Below, piece after piece: positions 51,499 to 60,261 of a DNA stretch of 64,000 nucleotides. The stretch lies in assembly GCA_050729115.1 (NCBI GenBank), contig JBOHKK010000001.1:1-64000 (forward strand), in the 5' to 3' direction. Numbering within the stretch: position 1 is the first letter of the stretch; each line of letters starts with the position of its first letter. The notes under the pieces are model-generated. The model was not told the origin of the DNA. It saw nothing but the letters and a program-made list of their open reading frames with translations, and searched no databases. The DNA comes from JBKPNX01 sp050729115 (GTDB taxonomy: Bacteria; Pseudomonadota; Alphaproteobacteria; Geminicoccales; Geminicoccaceae). The position numbers were made by a program, and so were the translations under genes.

Positions 51499-51542
51499 GG
51501 AGCGGCTTGAACGAGCTGAAGGTGCGGGAACAGGAGGGTGAG

Positions 51543-52235
51543 ATGCTCCAGCGACGACTGTTCGCTGCGCTCGTAACGGCGGTGCTCGTGGCGGCTGCCA
51601 GCCCGTCGGCCCTGGCGCATTCTGTCGACGATCTCGAGCAGCAGCTCTGGGACCGAGAGAAGTATTTCCAGCCGATCGACAAGGAGGCGCCCGAATTCAC
51701 GCTCGAAGACGCCGACGGGCGGGCCTTCAGCCTCGACTCCCTGCGGGGCAAGGTCGTCGTCCTGCACTTCATCTACGCGAGCTGCCCGGATGCCTGTCCT
51801 TTGCACGCCGACCTGATCGCCAGGGTCCAGGAGATGGTCAACCAGACCCCGACGCGCGAGCAGGTGCAGTTCTTCAGCATCACCACGGATCCCGAGAACG
51901 ACACGCCCGATATCCTGCGCGACTATGGTCCAGCGCACGGACTTGATCCGTCCAATTGGGTGTTCCTCACGAGCGGCCCCGACCGGCCCGAAGATACGAC
52001 CCGCAAGCTCGCCGAGAGCTTCGGCCACAAGTTCACCAAGGCCGAGGACGGCTACCAAGTCCACTCGGTCGTCACCCATGTCATCGGCCCTGACGGGCGC
52101 TGGCGGGCGAACTTCCACGGCCTCGAGTTCGAGCCGACGAACCTCGTCACCTACATCAACGCTCTCGCCAATGCGCACGGCAGCGAAGGGCATCCGGAGC
52201 AGAGCTGGTGGGGCAGGATCGTCAACCTGTTCTGA
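51543..52235 (+). CDS. Sco-family copper chaperone
   Basis: Sco1/SenC/PrrC protein of 230 residues with a signal sequence (AALVTAVLVAAASPSALA), thioredoxin fold and the copper-binding motif YASCPDACP near residue 82 (CxxxC). The partner His is probably in YQVHSVVTHVIGP near residue 170. Sco proteins load the CuA site of cytochrome c oxidase, but no intact oxidase gene lies here. ATG at 51543 after GAGGGTGAG; a longer in-frame start exists upstream. Confidence 0.92.
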   Translation: MLQRRLFAALVTAVLVAAASPSALAHSVDDLEQQLWDREKYFQPIDKEAPEFTLEDADGRAFSLDSLRGKVVVLHFIYASCPDACPLHADLIARVQEMVNQTPTREQVQFFSITTDPENDTPDILRDYGPAHGLDPSNWVFLTSGPDRPEDTTRKLAESFGHKFTKAEDGYQVHSVVTHVIGPDGRWRANFHGLEFEPTNLVTYINALANAHGSEGHPEQSWWGRIVNLF

Positions 52236-52237
52236 GC

Positions 52238-52888
52238 ATGGTGAACGTGCACCAAGCTGCGGCAGTGCCGGGCGGGCCGGGCCGAGCGCTCGGAACAGCC
52301 GGGCGGCGCCGGAAGAATGCGGTGGTCGTCGCCGTGCTGCTCGGCATCCTCGCGGGAATGGGCACGCTGGTCTATTTCGCGGTGCCGCTCTATCAGCTCT
52401 TCTGCCAGGTCACGGGATTCGGCGGCACGACGCGCGTTGCAACCGCCGCGCCCGAGGCTGCCGGCGCCGCGGCGATCACGGTGCGTTTCGACGCCAACGT
52501 GGCGCCGGACCTGCCCTGGAAATTCGTCGCCCCCAAGCCGGTCACGCTCCCGCTTGGGGAGGAGCGCCTGGTGGCGTTCGAGGCCACCAACCTCGGTGAC
52601 GAACCCGTCCTCGGGACGGCGACGTTCAACGTGACGCCTTTCAAGACCGGCGAGTACTTCAACAAGATCGAGTGCTTCTGCTTCACCGAGCAGCTCCTGA
52701 TGCCCGGCGAGAGCAAGGAGTTTCCCGTGACCTTCTTTGTCGACCCGGCGATCGTCGATGACGCCAGTGCCGCCGAGGTGTCGGCGATCACGCTCTCTTA
52801 CACCTTCTTCAACAAGGGCGAAGCTGCGCGCGATGAATATCTCCGAACTCATCAGGTCGAAACCGCCGCTTCGAAGAGGGCTGAGTGA
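52238..52888 (+). CDS. ctaG: Cytochrome c oxidase copper assembly protein CtaG (Cox11)
   Basis: Membrane-anchored Cu(I) chaperone that normally builds the CuB site of cytochrome c oxidase. The 216-residue protein has one helix (AVVVAVLLGILAGMGTLVYFA), the conserved PLYQLFCQVTGFGGTT and the copper motif IECFCFTEQ near residue 148, and the family beta-sandwich. It begins 3 bases after the Sco gene stop. As with Sco, its usual target is missing from the window apart from a subunit I fragment downstream. Confidence 0.95.
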   Translation: MVNVHQAAAVPGGPGRALGTAGRRRKNAVVVAVLLGILAGMGTLVYFAVPLYQLFCQVTGFGGTTRVATAAPEAAGAAAITVRFDANVAPDLPWKFVAPKPVTLPLGEERLVAFEATNLGDEPVLGTATFNVTPFKTGEYFNKIECFCFTEQLLMPGESKEFPVTFFVDPAIVDDASAAEVSAITLSYTFFNKGEAARDEYLRTHQVETAASKRAE

Positions 52889-53040
52889 TGGGACCTCTCG
52901 GACGGCTGCGGCGGCGACAGCCATGTCCACTGACCTGAGCTGGATCGGCACCCACCCGGGCCAGTGCCGCTGGGCGAGGCCTGCAGGCAAAGTCTTAAGT
53001 CTCGTGTGCCCGGGAGGCGCAGTGATGCGGGAGATCAGCC

Positions 53041-53598
53041 ATGGCGAAGGAGATCGCTAACTCGCTGGGCCCGCTGCCGGAAAGCGGCAAGACCCGGCGC
53101 GATTTTCTCTACCTCACGACAGGTACCACCGCGGCCGTCGGCACCGCCGCCGCGCTCTGGCCGCTGATCGACACCATGAATCCCTCGGCCGACGTGCTGG
53201 CTCTTTCGACCGTCGAAGTCGATCTGGAAGGCGTCGAGCCTGGTCAGCGGATCACCGTCCAGTGGCGCAGCAAGCCGCTGTTCATCGTTCGCCGGATGCC
53301 CGAGCAGATAGCAGAGGCTCGCGCCGACGATTCAGCGGATCTGATCGATCCGGAGCCGGACAGCGCACGCGTCCAGCGCGCTGAATGGCTGATCATGGTG
53401 GGAGTGTGCACCCACCTCGGCTGCATCCCGCTGGGCCAGCGGGAGGGGGATCCGGTCGGGCGGTACGGCGGCTGGTTCTGCCCCTGCCATGGGTCGCTCT
53501 ACGACATCTCTGGCCGCGTGCGTCGTGGGCCGGCGCCGCGCAACCTCGACGTGCCCGAATACACCTTTCTCGACGATACGCAGGTGCGAGTTGGCTAG
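53041..53598 (+). CDS. petA: Rieske iron-sulfur protein (ubiquinol-cytochrome c reductase type)
   Basis: Rieske 2Fe-2S subunit of a bc1-type complex, 185 residues. It has a Tat-type signal and anchor (TRRDFLYLTTGTTAAVGTA), and both cluster boxes: CTHLGCIPLG near residue 121 and CPCHGSLYDISGR near residue 142. Cytochrome b and c1 genes, which normally follow, are absent, so it is an orphan copy. A box spacing and anchor like those of PetA suggest it came from a bc1 operon. It lies 150 bases after ctaG, in which I see no credible gene. Confidence 0.92.
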   Translation: MAKEIANSLGPLPESGKTRRDFLYLTTGTTAAVGTAAALWPLIDTMNPSADVLALSTVEVDLEGVEPGQRITVQWRSKPLFIVRRMPEQIAEARADDSADLIDPEPDSARVQRAEWLIMVGVCTHLGCIPLGQREGDPVGRYGGWFCPCHGSLYDISGRVRRGPAPRNLDVPEYTFLDDTQVRVG

Positions 53599-53666
53599 CG
53601 TCGCAGGAGGGTTAGCGCAGAGGATTGGTAGAGCGACGAACGATCTCTTGCACAGGCTCGGGGTGG

Positions 53667-53828
53667 ATGCGGACCGCGGTTGCGGCCTTTGTGGGTGGTT
53701 TTCGCTACTGCGGTCCGGGGCGCACGGGGCCGAGGCACCTATGAGGCAAAGGCGCTCCAACGCTCGAATGGACCCTTCCCTGGCCACCGCCCTTCCACAC
53801 GTTCGAGGAACTACCGCAGGTCAACTAG
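53667..53828 (+). pseudogene. ctaD: C-terminal relic of cytochrome c oxidase subunit I
   Basis: Reading in one frame from 53667 the DNA gives AAFVGGFRYCGPG, then a TGA at 53742 where Trp is expected, then GKGAPTLEWTLPWPPPFHTF and EELPQVN to a TAG at 53828. The block TLEWTLPSPPPFHTFEELP is the near-invariant C-terminus of subunit I of aa3-type oxidases. The rest of the gene is gone, leaving about 50 codons between the Rieske gene and cueR2. Confidence 0.75.
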
Positions 53829-53911
53829 GGATGCGCTGGCAGTCCAGACGACCGTGATGGTCTCCGTCCGCCGTCAGGACGGCGCGCAGCAGTGAGCGAG
53901 GAAATCAAGCC

Positions 53912-54364
53912 ATGAACATCGGAACCGTCGCCGAGAGGTCCGGGGTGCCCCCCAAGACGATCCGCTATTACGAGAGCATCGGGCTCATCCCTTCGGCGGA
54001 TCGACGACCGAACGGCTACCGGACCTACAGCGTGGTCGACATGCACACGCTCAACTTCATCAAACGGGCCCGCAGCCTCGGATTTTCCGTCGACGAGGTG
54101 CGCGATCTCCTCGAGCTCTGGCGTGACAAAAGGCGGACGAGCGCGGCGGTCAAGGCTTTGGCCACGCGGCACCTGGGCGAGCTCGACCGCAAGATCGCGG
54201 AGATCCAGACTATGCGCAGAGCGCTTGGCGACCTCGTCGCGCGCTGCCGCGGCGATCAGCGCCCCGACTGCCCGATCCTGGATGACTTCAGCCACAATCG
54301 AAACGGCTTGGTAGGACTCGATGCCGCGAGCAATTTGCGTGAGCGACGAGCCTCAGGCAGCTAG
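53912..54364 (+). CDS. cueR: CueR-type copper-responsive regulator (copy 2)
   Basis: MerR-family regulator of 150 residues: helix-turn-helix MNIGTVAERSGVPPKTIRYY, conserved MHTLNFIKRARSLGFSVDEV and the metal loop RCRGDQRPDCPIL with two Cys seven residues apart; a Ser replaces the third MerR Cys (RTSAAV). Cu(I) is the likely signal. It resembles copy 1 at 37913 closely through the core but has a different tail. It is transcribed with ccdA, starting 7 bases before it. Confidence 0.92.
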   Translation: MNIGTVAERSGVPPKTIRYYESIGLIPSADRRPNGYRTYSVVDMHTLNFIKRARSLGFSVDEVRDLLELWRDKRRTSAAVKALATRHLGELDRKIAEIQTMRRALGDLVARCRGDQRPDCPILDDFSHNRNGLVGLDAASNLRERRASGS

Positions 54365-54370
54365 CATCTT

Positions 54371-55108
54371 ATGCTCGAGCTATCCAGCATCGGCGTCCTG
54401 ACCGCGTTCGCGGCAGGGGCGATCTCCTTCATCTCCCCTTGCGTGCTGCCTTTGGTGCCGGCGTACGTGTCCTACGTCGCTGGCGAGAGCCTGAACGGAC
54501 CTGAGCACGCGAGCACTACGGCCAAGCTGCCGGCGCTGGCCTTGAGCCTGTTCTTCGTGCTCGGGTTCAGTACGGTATTCGTGATCCTCGGCGCCAGCGC
54601 CACCGCGCTGGGACAGCTGCTGCTCCAGTATCGCTACGAGACGAACATCGGCGGCGGCGTGATCGTCATTGCGTTCGGGCTGTTCATGATGGGGCTGCTC
54701 CGCCTGCCCTGGTTTCAGCGTGAGCTGCGGTTTCACACCACGATTCCCGGCGGACGCCCCCTCGGCGCCTATGTGCTCGGCCTGGCCTTCGCGTTCGGCT
54801 GGACGCCATGCATCGGACCGGTCCTGGGCGCGATTCTCACCGTCAGCGCAGTCTCGACGACCGTCTCGAGCGGCGTGGCTCTGCTGGGCGTTTACTCGCT
54901 CGGCCTCGGTCTGCCGTTCCTGGCAGCGGCGGCCTTTACCGGAGGCTTTCTCGCCCGGATACCGATCATGCGTCGGTTCGGTCGGCCGCTTCAGCTCCTC
55001 GCGGGCGGCGTGATGGTGCTGATGGGAATCGCAATGGTCACCGGGTATCTCTCCACATTCTCTTATTGGCTCCTCGAGACCTTCCCGGGCTTGGCGACCA
55101 TCGGATGA
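54371..55108 (+). CDS. ccdA: CcdA cytochrome c biogenesis protein
   Basis: Six-helix membrane protein of 245 residues that moves reducing equivalents from cytoplasmic thioredoxin to periplasmic thioredoxins such as CcmG, TlpA or DsbA-like reductants. The paired redox cysteines are in FISPCVLPLVPAYVSYVAG near residue 24 and GWTPCIGPVLGAILT near residue 145. With the three thioredoxins upstream it completes a thiol-reducing path. The gene follows cueR2 by 6 bases. Confidence 0.93.
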   Translation: MLELSSIGVLTAFAAGAISFISPCVLPLVPAYVSYVAGESLNGPEHASTTAKLPALALSLFFVLGFSTVFVILGASATALGQLLLQYRYETNIGGGVIVIAFGLFMMGLLRLPWFQRELRFHTTIPGGRPLGAYVLGLAFAFGWTPCIGPVLGAILTVSAVSTTVSSGVALLGVYSLGLGLPFLAAAAFTGGFLARIPIMRRFGRPLQLLAGGVMVLMGIAMVTGYLSTFSYWLLETFPGLATIG

Positions 55109-55172
55109 GAACCGTCAGCGATTCAATCTCAGGTAGGAGCGCGATTCACGCGCGGATTCGCGTGCGGCCGGG

Positions 55173-55937
55173 ATGACCAAACCCATGGCACTGGACGACG
55201 CTCGTCCGAAAGCCAGGAGCACTCGGCGTACCCAGGAGACAAGACCGCCGGTGGTGCGGCGTCGGGTCCTGTCGGGCGCTCTCGCACTCTTCGTGGTGCT
55301 GGCGGTCATCGGCGCGGCCGGGCTGACACTCCTCCTTGTCGAGCGGATGGAGGGAGAGATCTCAGTCCAGGCGTTCGAGGATGTGATCCTTTCGTGGGGG
55401 CACTGGGGCGTCCTAGCGTCGATCGGTCTGATGGTGCTCCACTCCTTCGTGCCTTTCCCGGCCGAGTTGGTCGCTCTCGCGAATGGCATGCTCTACGGTC
55501 CGTTCTGGGGCACGGTGATCACCTGGGTCGGCGCGATGCTGGGGGCGTTCCTGGCCTTCGGGCTTTCACGCGCGTTCGGCCGACCTTTCGTCGTGGCCAT
55601 GGTGGCGCGCCGCGACTGGCGGATGCTCGACGACTGGGCCGGCAAGCATGCGGCGGAGATGGTTTTCCTCGCCCGCTTCCTCCCTGTCATCTCCTTCAAC
55701 TTGGTGAACTACGCGGCCGGTCTCACGAGGATCTCGTGGTGGGCCTTCGGATGGACAACGGGCGTCGGTATCCTGCCCCTAACCATTCTGATGGCGGCGA
55801 TGGGGGACCAGGTCGGCAAGATGCCGTGGCACTGGTGGCTCGCGCTCTTCGCGGCTGCCGCGGCGGGCTGCTTCGTCGTCCAGCGGTGGCTCCGGGTCAG
55901 AGCCTCGAACAAAGCTTGCACTCGCCGACAGCGTTGA
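55173..55937 (+). CDS. TVP38/TMEM64-family membrane protein
   Basis: Membrane protein of 254 residues with about five helices, of the SNARE-associated/VTT-domain (TVP38, DedA-like) group. Landmarks are FVPFPAELVALANGMLYG near residue 95, FGLSRAFGRPF near residue 135, and FLARFLPVISFNLVNYAAGL near residue 170. Relatives are proposed lipid scramblases or transporters, and are often found beside mercury or copper genes. The ATG at 55173 or 55188 may be used. Confidence 0.88.
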   Translation: MTKPMALDDARPKARSTRRTQETRPPVVRRRVLSGALALFVVLAVIGAAGLTLLLVERMEGEISVQAFEDVILSWGHWGVLASIGLMVLHSFVPFPAELVALANGMLYGPFWGTVITWVGAMLGAFLAFGLSRAFGRPFVVAMVARRDWRMLDDWAGKHAAEMVFLARFLPVISFNLVNYAAGLTRISWWAFGWTTGVGILPLTILMAAMGDQVGKMPWHWWLALFAAAAAGCFVVQRWLRVRASNKACTRRQR

Positions 55938-56026
55938 TTCCTGTCTCGGGAGGTTCAGACCACGCAGTCAGGGCAGGCGGAGAAATCCCGATATGTAAGA
56001 ACCGGTACGGACACTCGACCCAAAGT

Positions 56027-57037
56027 CTGAGGTGGCCGGAGGTCCGTCGGGCCCCGAGAGCGGCGATCCGCGTCGCCCTCCTCGCAGCCGTCCTTGCCCT
56101 TTCGGCATGCGCGCCGCAGACGCAGCTGAGGGGCCCCGCGATCCAGCCGCCGGAACTGGCGGATGATCACTTTATCATGGCCGATGGCACGCATTTGCCG
56201 GTCCGCCGCTGGATGCCAGAAGGCAACGTAGATGCCGTCGTCGTTGCGCTGCACGGCTTCACCGACTACCGCAACGCCTTCTCCGATCTCGGCACCTATC
56301 TGGCCCGGCGCGGCATCGCCACGTACGCCTATGACCAGCGTGGCTTCGGAGGCACGGCACGACGCGGCATTTGGCCGGGTACCTCGCTGCTTGTGGAGGA
56401 CCTGATCCAAGCCACCGAACTGGTGCAGAAGCTTCATCCCAAGGCCAAACTCTTCGTGCTGGGAGAAAGCATGGGGGCTGCCGTGGTGCTGGTCGCGATG
56501 AAGCGTCACGATCTCTCCGATATCAGCGGGGCAGTACTTGTCGCTCCTGCTGTGTGGGGATGGCGGGTAATGAATCCCGCGCTCGCGGGGCTGCTGCGTC
56601 TTCTCGCACACAGCGCGCCACGGCTGCCCATTTCCGCCAGCGAATTCCGAAAATTGGCCTCCGACAATCAGGCAATGCTGGAGGCGCTCGATCGGGACCC
56701 CCTGGTGCTGCAGTCCGTGCGCGTGGATGCCCTATACGGCCTCGTCACGCTCATGGACGACGCTCTCGAAAGCGCGACTTCTCTCGGTACTCCGACGCTC
56801 GTCCTGTACGGAGCTCGAGAGCGCATCATTCCTCGAGCAGCCAGGGAAGAATTCATGAGCCGCCTACGAGCCTCGCAGCGGGTGCTGATCTACCCCCAGG
56901 GCCACCACACGCTCCTTCGCGACCGCAACGCTGAAGTTGTTCTGCATGAGGTGGCAAGCTGGATCGACGAGATTTTCGGTTCTCGGAGCGGCCGGGGTGC
57001 AAGTCTGAAGAACGCCGTAGCGACGAGCAGGAGCTAA
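56027..57037 (+). CDS. Lipoprotein alpha/beta hydrolase (monoacylglycerol lipase-like)
   Basis: Serine hydrolase with a lipoprotein signal (VALLAAVLALSACAPQT, lipobox LSAC). It shows VVVALHGFTDYRNAFSDLG, the nucleophile elbow VLGESMGAAVV, and late Asp/His regions (PTLVLYGARERIIP; YPQGHHTLLRDR), matching lysophospholipase or monoglyceride lipase. No ATG, GTG or TTG is in frame before the signal peptide; 56027 is a CTG marking the latest plausible start, so the true start is uncertain or the 5' end has suffered a base change. The frame itself stays open far upstream. Confidence 0.8.
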   Translation: MRWPEVRRAPRAAIRVALLAAVLALSACAPQTQLRGPAIQPPELADDHFIMADGTHLPVRRWMPEGNVDAVVVALHGFTDYRNAFSDLGTYLARRGIATYAYDQRGFGGTARRGIWPGTSLLVEDLIQATELVQKLHPKAKLFVLGESMGAAVVLVAMKRHDLSDISGAVLVAPAVWGWRVMNPALAGLLRLLAHSAPRLPISASEFRKLASDNQAMLEALDRDPLVLQSVRVDALYGLVTLMDDALESATSLGTPTLVLYGARERIIPRAAREEFMSRLRASQRVLIYPQGHHTLLRDRNAEVVLHEVASWIDEIFGSRSGRGASLKNAVATSRS

Positions 57038-57185
57038 GCTACCGCCCCCGGGGCCGCGCCATTCCCATCAGGGCGAGGTTGCCTTGCGCGGCGCCGATCA
57101 CGGGGAGGCCCGCCCAGGATGATCGCGAGTGCCCAGCGCGAGATCGGGGCGAGTAGCCGCTTGCAACGCTCGTTTCCCGCCGGCC

Positions 57186-57216
57186 TTGACCTTCCATCGA
57201 CTGGAAACCCTATATG
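57186..57216 (+). promoter_or_regulatory. CueR-type promoter of copA
   Basis: TTGACC (57186-57191), 19-base spacer TTCCATCGACTGGAAACCC, then TATATG (57211-57216). The TTCCA/TGGAA dyad and the 19-base spacing are those of copper-induced copA promoters. It lies about 170 bases before the copA start. Confidence 0.9.
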
Positions 57217-57389
57217 CATCGTAGCCGCTAGGCTAGGCCGGCGACGACCTTCTTCCGGAGAGTTTCGCGCCCGCCTCGAGGAGGCGGCCCCAGGCCATCA
57301 CCCGGGCGGGTACACCGGCGAAGAAGAGCTTCTCCGCATGGACCAGCAACCGAGCGCGAGTGGCTCTGGCAAAGCGTCGAGGGAAGTGG

Positions 57390-59858
57390 ATGAACGAGAC
57401 CACCGGCGTCACGCGCGAGCGCGTAAAGGATCCCGTCTGCGGCATGGAGGTCGATCCGGCAACGACCGAGCACCGCGCCGAGCACGAAGGGGTCTCCTAC
57501 CACTTCTGCTGCCGGCGCTGCGCCGAGGCCTTCCGAAAAGATCCTCAGGGCGCGCTGGGGAAGATGGTTACGGGCGGTAACGCCCACGCCGATCAAGGCG
57601 CCGGTCAGCGGCGGCCAGCCGCAAGCGCCGGCAAGTACATCTGTCCGATGTGCCCGGGCGTCGAGAGCGAGGAACCTGCCGCCTGCCCGAAGTGCGGGAT
57701 GGCACTCGAACCCGCAGCTCCCGCCCTTGGCGGCACAAAGGTTCAGTACACCTGCCCGATGCACCCCGAGGTTGTTCGGGACGAGCCCGGAGAATGCCCG
57801 AAGTGCGGCATGGCCCTCGAGCCGATGACGATCTCTGCCGAGACGGAGAACCCCGAGCTCACCGACATGACGCGACGGTTCTGGGTTGGTGCCGTCCTGA
57901 CGGTGCCGATCCTGGTTCTCGCGATGGGCAGTTACATTCCAGGGCTGGGGCCGCTCCTCGAGCAGCTCGTCCCGCATGACGTCTCCAGATGGCTGGAGCT
58001 CCTCCTTGCGACCCCTGTCGTGCTTTGGGCCGGCTGGCCGTTCTTCCAGCGGGGCTGGAAGTCGGTGGTCACCTGGAACCTCAACATGTTCACGCTGATC
58101 GCGATCGGCGTCGGTGCGGCCTACGCCTACAGCGTCGTCGCGACGCTGGCCCCGGGCATCTTCCCGGCGGCTTCTCGCTACGCGTCGGGCACGATCGGTG
58201 TCTACTTCGAAGTGGCGGCCGTCATCGTCGTGCTGGTGCTGTTGGGACAGGTTCTGGAATTGCGGGCGCGGGAAAGGACGGGTGGTGCTTTGCGCGCGCT
58301 GCTCGACCTCGCGCCCCAGACCGCCCGGCGTCTCAAGGACGACGGCGACGAGGAGGAGATCGCGCTCGCACAGGTCCACGAGGGCGACCGCCTGCGCGTG
58401 CGCCCGGGCGACAAGGTGCCGGTCGATGGCGAGGTGCTGGACGGGCGCAGCGCCGTCGACGAATCCATGGTGACCGGCGAGCCCATCCCCGTCGAGAAGA
58501 CCGCGGGCGACAAGGTCATCGGAGGCACGGTGAACGGCACCGGCGGCTTCGTGATGCGAGCCGAGCGCGTCGGCAGCGAGACCATGCTCGCGCAGATCGT
58601 GCAGATGGTGGCGGAAGCGCAGCGCTCGCGGGCGCCGATCCAGCGGCTTGCCGACGTCGTGGCCGGCTACTTCGTGCCGGCGGTCGTGGCGGTGGCCGTG
58701 CTGGCCTTCATCGCGTGGGCGATCTGGGGGCCGACCCCTGCGATGGCGCATGCGCTCGTGGCCGCGGTCGCGGTCCTGATCATCGCGTGTCCCTGCGCGC
58801 TCGGCCTGGCGACGCCGATGTCGATCCAGGTCGGCGTCGGCCGTGGCGCGCAGGCGGGCGTGCTGATCAAGAGCGCCGAGGCGCTCGAGCGGCTGGAGAA
58901 GGTCGATACGCTGGTGGTCGACAAGACCGGCACGCTCACGGAAGGCAAGCCGCGCGTCGTTACCGTCGACGCCGGCGACGGCATCGGCCAGGACCGACTT
59001 CTGCGGCTTGCGGCCAGCCTCGAGCGTTCCAGCGAGCATCCGCTCGCCGCCGCGATCGTCGAGGCTGCCAGGGAGCGGGGGGTCAGGCTGGCCGAGACCC
59101 GCGATTTCGACGCACCGACCGGGAAGGGCGTCGTGGGCATGGTCGAGGACCATCGCGTCGCTCTCGGCAATGCTCGCCTGATGGACGATCTGCGCCTGGA
59201 GGCCGGCCGGTTCGCCGCACGGGCGGAGGAGTTGCGCCGGGATGGCCAGACGGTGATGTTCGTCGCGCTCGACGACGCGGTGGCCGGCCTGATCGGCGTG
59301 GCGGACCCGATCAAGACGACGACTCCGAAGGCGATCCGGGATCTCCGGGCGGACGGCTTGCGGATCGTCATGCTGACCGGCGACAACCGGACGACGGCCG
59401 AGGCGGTCGCCCGCAAGCTCGACATCGACGACATCGAGGCCGAGGTCTTGCCGCAGGAGAAAGGCGAGGTCGTCAAGAAGCACAAGTCCGAAGGTCGCAT
59501 CGTCGCCATGGCCGGGGACGGCGTCAACGACGCCCCCGCGCTCGCCGAGGCCGACGTCGGCATCGCCATGGGCACCGGCACCGACGTCGCGATCCAGAGC
59601 GCCGGCGTCACCCTGATCAAAGGCGACCTCGCGGGCATCGTGCGCGCGCGACATCTGAGCCGGACGGTGATGCGCAACATCCGGCAGAACCTGTTTCTCG
59701 CCTTCGTCTACAACTCGCTCGGCGTGCCGGTGGCGGCGGGCGTGCTCTATCCGGTCTTCGGGCTGCTGCTGAGCCCTATCATCGCCGCCGCGGCCATGAG
59801 CCTGAGCTCGCTCTCCGTCGTCAGCAATGCGCTGCGTCTGCGAGCGGCGCGCATCTAA
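57390..59858 (+). CDS. copA: Copper-exporting P1B-type ATPase
   Basis: Cu(I) efflux ATPase of 822 residues. It lacks classical HMA domains; instead it has a YHS domain (KDPVCGMEVDP and HFCCRRCAEAF in residues 14-50) and two tandem heavy-metal-binding modules of the type YICPMCPG...CPKCGMALEP and YTCPMHPEV...CPKCGMALEP (residues about 83-155). The membrane metal site is CPC (IACPCALGLATP, Cys467), the phosphorylated residue Asp511 in DKTGTLTEG, and the hinge GDGVNDAPALAEAD. The ATG at 57390 follows GAGGGAAG. A CueR-type promoter precedes it. Confidence 0.95.
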   Translation: MNETTGVTRERVKDPVCGMEVDPATTEHRAEHEGVSYHFCCRRCAEAFRKDPQGALGKMVTGGNAHADQGAGQRRPAASAGKYICPMCPGVESEEPAACPKCGMALEPAAPALGGTKVQYTCPMHPEVVRDEPGECPKCGMALEPMTISAETENPELTDMTRRFWVGAVLTVPILVLAMGSYIPGLGPLLEQLVPHDVSRWLELLLATPVVLWAGWPFFQRGWKSVVTWNLNMFTLIAIGVGAAYAYSVVATLAPGIFPAASRYASGTIGVYFEVAAVIVVLVLLGQVLELRARERTGGALRALLDLAPQTARRLKDDGDEEEIALAQVHEGDRLRVRPGDKVPVDGEVLDGRSAVDESMVTGEPIPVEKTAGDKVIGGTVNGTGGFVMRAERVGSETMLAQIVQMVAEAQRSRAPIQRLADVVAGYFVPAVVAVAVLAFIAWAIWGPTPAMAHALVAAVAVLIIACPCALGLATPMSIQVGVGRGAQAGVLIKSAEALERLEKVDTLVVDKTGTLTEGKPRVVTVDAGDGIGQDRLLRLAASLERSSEHPLAAAIVEAARERGVRLAETRDFDAPTGKGVVGMVEDHRVALGNARLMDDLRLEAGRFAARAEELRRDGQTVMFVALDDAVAGLIGVADPIKTTTPKAIRDLRADGLRIVMLTGDNRTTAEAVARKLDIDDIEAEVLPQEKGEVVKKHKSEGRIVAMAGDGVNDAPALAEADVGIAMGTGTDVAIQSAGVTLIKGDLAGIVRARHLSRTVMRNIRQNLFLAFVYNSLGVPVAAGVLYPVFGLLLSPIIAAAAMSLSSLSVVSNALRLRAARI

Positions 59859-59903
59859 CCTGGCTCGGACGATCAGGGGCAAGCCCGCGGAGGGAAGACC
59901 GAG

Positions 59904-60215
59904 ATGAAAAAAATCACGTTCATCTTGTTATCCGCATCGTTCGCTTACGCTGCAGCTGCGGGATCCCTCCCGGATGTTGAGAGGCCCGATTTCTCCGTCA
60001 GCAGCGAGGTGATTACGAGCCTGGATTCGATGATCGGCCGCCTCCAGGCCGCGGCAGAGGATGGCCCGTCCTCCTGGCAGGTGGGCCGTGCGCTCGGCAA
60101 CTGCAAAGAGGTTCGGCGCACTGTCGCGCAGTGGCCGGGCGTCGGCGCCTACGATGCGCGTGGCGCCGAACGACTCTGGCAGGAATGCAGAAGCACCTAT
60201 GACGCGGTGCGCTGA
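59904..60215 (+). CDS. Small secreted protein
   Basis: A 103-residue exported protein with a signal peptide (MKKITFILLSASFAYAAAA). The mature part has two cysteines (GNCKEVRR and WQECRST) likely to pair, and is predicted helical. I do not recognise it. It follows copA by 45 bases with GGAGGGAAG before the ATG, so co-expression with copA is likely. Confidence 0.7.
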   Translation: MKKITFILLSASFAYAAAAGSLPDVERPDFSVSSEVITSLDSMIGRLQAAAEDGPSSWQVGRALGNCKEVRRTVAQWPGVGAYDARGAERLWQECRSTYDAVR

Positions 60216-60261
60216 GACATTGCGACATCGGACCCACGCCTGATCGAGCGAAAGCAAGCCC

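Noticed and set aside
52922..53060. Possible 45-codon gene between ctaG and the Rieske gene
   Set aside because: It has no ribosome site, overlaps the Rieske start region in another frame and shows no motif.
57228..59882. Very long open frame (about 880 codons) on the minus strand opposite copA
   Set aside because: It mirrors the copA codons, is rich in Arg, His, Asp and Gly as expected from the complement of GC-rich coding DNA, and has no family motif.
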